Part shown: piece after piece, positions 61,934-64,000 of the stretch
How positions within the stretch are numbered: the stretch's first letter is position 1
Layout: every line of letters begins with the position of its first letter
Assembly (NCBI RefSeq): GCF_900114415.1
Contig: NZ_FOSZ01000002.1
Coordinates: forward strand, 1-64,000
Length of the DNA stretch: 64,000 nucleotides
Reading direction: 5' to 3'
From: Shimia haliotis
GTDB lineage: Bacteria; Pseudomonadota; Alphaproteobacteria; Rhodobacterales; Rhodobacteraceae
The notes under the pieces: model-generated
The model's input: only the letters and a program-made list of their open reading frames with translations
The model's database searches: none
Told to the model about the DNA's origin: nothing
Position numbers and translations under genes: made by a program

Positions 61934-62488
61934 TCATGCGCTCAGTAGGCGCAAGTAGCACTGATCCTTCGCTTCTTTCGCCAGGTAAATGACCTGAAGT
62001 CCAGCCTGCTTGGCCTTATTGGGCAACTCCGAGGGCCCTTTCCATCGATCGGGACCGCCAGCGCGCTCCACCTCTCCGATCGACTTTGCCCGGTCCGCCG
62101 CATCGAACCGATCGATCAGGAGGCGCTGCTTGCAGTCTGGGTCCCGTTGATATCGTTTCCATTCTTCCAGCTTCCCTGCGGAGGAATAGGTGAACCCAAA
62201 GAGCACGGTTTCTGGTTCATCGCCATCGACGTAGAACCGGACGCCTTCTCCGTGCGACAGGCTTTCAAGGTCGACACCGTATCGTCGGGTGACGGCTCTC
62301 TCGATTTCAGCCGGGACCTGACCGGCAACATCGCGCAGGGCTTCAACGTCTTCGAACACGGCCGTGGCTGATAGGGACCCGCGCCTGTAACAAAACACGA
62401 TTTCCACGAGCGCCGCGCGCTGGCATGCAGTCAGGGCATCCAGTGCAGCCGAATATCCCATCAAGGCATCAATGTTTAGAAACTGCAT
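61934..62488 (-). CDS. phage-associated hypothetical protein
   Basis: A 184-residue protein with no domain I recognise. It is the last minus-strand gene of a phage tail-type group, 12 bases after the glycine-rich gene. The N-terminal part (DALTACQRAALVEIVFCYRRG) is helical and mixed-charge. It may be a tail or cell-contact accessory protein, judged only by position. Confidence 0.6.
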   Translation of the reverse strand: MQFLNIDALMGYSAALDALTACQRAALVEIVFCYRRGSLSATAVFEDVEALRDVAGQVPAEIERAVTRRYGVDLESLSHGEGVRFYVDGDEPETVLFGFTYSSAGKLEEWKRYQRDPDCKQRLLIDRFDAADRAKSIGEVERAGGPDRWKGPSELPNKAKQAGLQVIYLAKEAKDQCYLRLLSA

Positions 62489-62500
62489 TTTTCTCGCCTC

Positions 62501-63223
62501 CTAGTCGACAGATACTGAGCCGCTAGCTGTAAAGCTGGCGGCTTTTTCGTCCCAGGTCAGGCGTGCGAAACCCGCGGCCCCGTCGCCTCCGCGATATCCC
62601 GCAGTGGAACCGAGACCACGCGCACCGATGCTGACCGTCAACAAGGCACCGTAAACAACCTCGATTGAGCCGATGCGCCGAGTCCCCGCCGAGCCGCCAA
62701 ACCCGCCCGCACCGGAGGAGTCATAGGTTGATGGATTGTCACCTCCCCCTCCACCGCCACCTGCGCCATAGGATAAGCTGGGTGCCGCGTCGCCAGCAGA
62801 ATTGACGTTTCCCCCGGCGCCACCAGGACCGTATGGTGTCCCTTCGCCGTTATTTCCGGAACGTGGCGCTTGACCGTTCAAGCCGCCCAATCCGCCTGCC
62901 GCCGAAACCAGCTGTTTGCCTGCCGATGTGATCGCTGTAGCACCACCGGAAACCGCTCTTCCTGAGGCAGTGCCATCCCCCACACCATGTCCGCCGCCCC
63001 CGCCACCACCGATGATTTCATAATCAACTATCGCCATACGAGCGCTGCCACGGAATGTGGAAAATGATATTGCGCCACTCGCGGGAATGTCACGATTGGG
63101 CGTACCCGCAGCAGGGACACGACCAGCCCCGCGATAGAAAGCGCTCAAGGACAACTCAGCATCGCCACCAAATTCAGCAGCGATGCTCGAGAGAGACAAA
63201 GCCCCAGATACCACGACTGCCAT
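62501..63223 (-). CDS. glycine-rich phage tail tip/fibre-like protein
   Basis: A 240-residue protein. Residues 1-60 look like a small attachment domain (LSSIAAEFGGDAELSLSAFY); from about 66 runs of Gly appear (EIIGGGGGGGHGVGDG, SYGAGGGGGGGDNP), as in phage fibre-tip domains with polyglycine helices; the end (FARLTWDEKAASFTASGSVS) is beta-like. ATG 63223 with GGAG upstream is preferred to the TTG at 63229. Confidence 0.7.
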   Translation of the reverse strand: MAVVVSGALSLSSIAAEFGGDAELSLSAFYRGAGRVPAAGTPNRDIPASGAISFSTFRGSARMAIVDYEIIGGGGGGGHGVGDGTASGRAVSGGATAITSAGKQLVSAAGGLGGLNGQAPRSGNNGEGTPYGPGGAGGNVNSAGDAAPSLSYGAGGGGGGGDNPSTYDSSGAGGFGGSAGTRRIGSIEVVYGALLTVSIGARGLGSTAGYRGGDGAAGFARLTWDEKAASFTASGSVSVD

Positions 63224-63225
63224 GA

Positions 63226-63573
63226 TCAAGGTGCTCCAAATGCGGTGACATCGCCGGACACGATCAGATTTCCGTCTGGATCAAGACGCATTCGTGCGAT
63301 GCCGTCATGAAAGAACCGCAGATTGCCGCTTGCATCAGCCGTGATGGTCCAGTCGCCAACTTGCCCATATGCAAGGGCACCAAGCCCCAGACTTGATGCG
63401 ACCGCCTGCGGCGACCCGATCTCAACAATTGTAAATGTACCTTTTCCGTTATCGCGCTTAATAAAGAGCTTGCCGTCTCGGGTGTTGATTGCAAGCTCGC
63501 CAAGGTCGATTTGGGCCGTTGTTGGCACCTTACCGGGAACGGCCGACCTTTTGTTCAATACCCTGGACGTCAT
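63226..63573 (-). CDS. phage tail fibre-like protein
   Basis: A 115-residue protein starting KRSAVPGKVPTTAQIDLGEL, then INTRDGKLFIKRDNGKG and a C-terminal beta part (NLRFFHDGIARMRLDPDGNL). The PGKxPTxxQLxxGELAINxxDGKLFxK pattern is common in phage tail proteins. ATGA overlap with the next gene upstream. Confidence 0.75.
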   Translation of the reverse strand: MTSRVLNKRSAVPGKVPTTAQIDLGELAINTRDGKLFIKRDNGKGTFTIVEIGSPQAVASSLGLGALAYGQVGDWTITADASGNLRFFHDGIARMRLDPDGNLIVSGDVTAFGAP

Positions 63574-64000
63574 GACGACAAGCCTGCTTCTGCGCTCGCA
63601 AATTCAATGACTTCGGTGGGCGCTTCATCGACAACCGCTCTTGCGTCCGCCCGCTCGGTTTCGTCCCGGACGATCACCGGGTTCGGCACCATCTCGGTCT
63701 CGGTCTGCTCGCCGGTCAACTCATCGTAGATGGGCCTCTCTACCTCCGCCGGGAGCGGGTCGATCGCCGCCTGCACCACGACGGCCTCCATCACCGGCTC
63801 CCCGTTTGTCTCGTCGAACACGGGCTGGCCAAGGTCGTCAATCGCCTGCAGTTCCTCGGTGATCTCGGGGCGACCGTCCGCCAGCCGATACCGCGCCAGA
63901 CGGGACTGCGCCTCCCGGTAGGCCGCCAGCTGGTGGTTAAACAGGTTGTGTTCTCCATTCACGAGGTTGTCGGCCTCCCAGCCCAATGCATAGGCTTGGT
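63570..64000 (-). CDS. phage protein, partial at the window edge
   Basis: The frame is open to the end of the window, so the true start is outside; the visible C-terminal part (about 143 residues) is acidic and Pro/Val-rich, with AYREAQSRLARYRLADGRPE near its visible beginning and many Glu-Pro-Val steps. It resembles phage tail-assembly or structural accessory proteins but the family is not certain. Confidence 0.6.
   Translation of the reverse strand, partial: QAYALGWEADNLVNGEHNLFNHQLAAYREAQSRLARYRLADGRPEITEELQAIDDLGQPVFDETNGEPVMEAVVVQAAIDPLPAEVERPIYDELTGEQTETEMVPNPVIVRDETERADARAVVDEAPTEVIEFASAEAGLSS

Noticed and set aside
62680-62840. CRISPR-like or tandem DNA repeat in the glycine-rich phage gene
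   Set aside because: The repetition is only of Gly codons; there are no regular repeat-spacer units.

Overview
The window reads as an alphaproteobacterium of the Rhodobacterales (Roseobacter-type). The grounds are family-level: a pobA/pcaCHGB operon divergent from pcaQ, a haem-uptake operon with a TGA-N9-TCA iron box, an RTX/type I secretion locus, a choline sulfatase, and a recombinase/ParB/RepB mobile module. I saw no rRNA, tRNA or CRISPR array.

Layout. 1-2.1 kb is scrap DNA with an IS3-type orfA at the edge, a cytochrome b561 gene and a broken gene. 2.1-16.6 kb is the most unusual part. It holds a TPR/GT41 (O-GlcNAc-transferase-like) protein, a two-domain sulfotransferase, an HExxH-motif protein of the peptide-modification type, a stand-alone adenylation enzyme, a carrier protein and a thioesterase-like hydrolase. 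It continues with a 63-residue peptide of two tandem repeats closed by its own terminator, a prolyl-4-hydroxylase-like oxygenase, an 807-residue RTX protein, and its ABC transporter and HlyD adaptor. I read this as a candidate undescribed peptide- or protein-modifying and secretion locus.

16.9-26.9 kb: choline sulfatase, then haem uptake (hmuSTUV-exbB-exbD-exbD-tonB, divergent from a TonB-dependent receptor). 26.9-34.7 kb: a ThDP enzyme and the 4-hydroxybenzoate/protocatechuate operon, with a BKACE-family gene inside it and no pcaD. 34.7-41.3 kb: a membrane/envelope group (GT2, DedA-LssY fusion, ferric-reductase-like flavoprotein, two-component system, PAP2 protein, tiny membrane protein) tied together by four copies of TTACA-N4-TGTAA, each 71-92 bp before a start codon.

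41.5-61.9 kb: exopolysaccharide genes. galE, galU and a UDP-glucuronate-epimerase-like gene lie behind an RfaH/NusG-like factor. A serine-recombinase/ParB/RepB module and IS debris separate them from a MarR-type EPS regulator, glycosyltransferases, a flippase, a polymerase, unusual kinase-fold proteins and rfbCBDA (dTDP-rhamnose). 61.9 kb to the end: minus-strand phage tail-type genes that run off the window.
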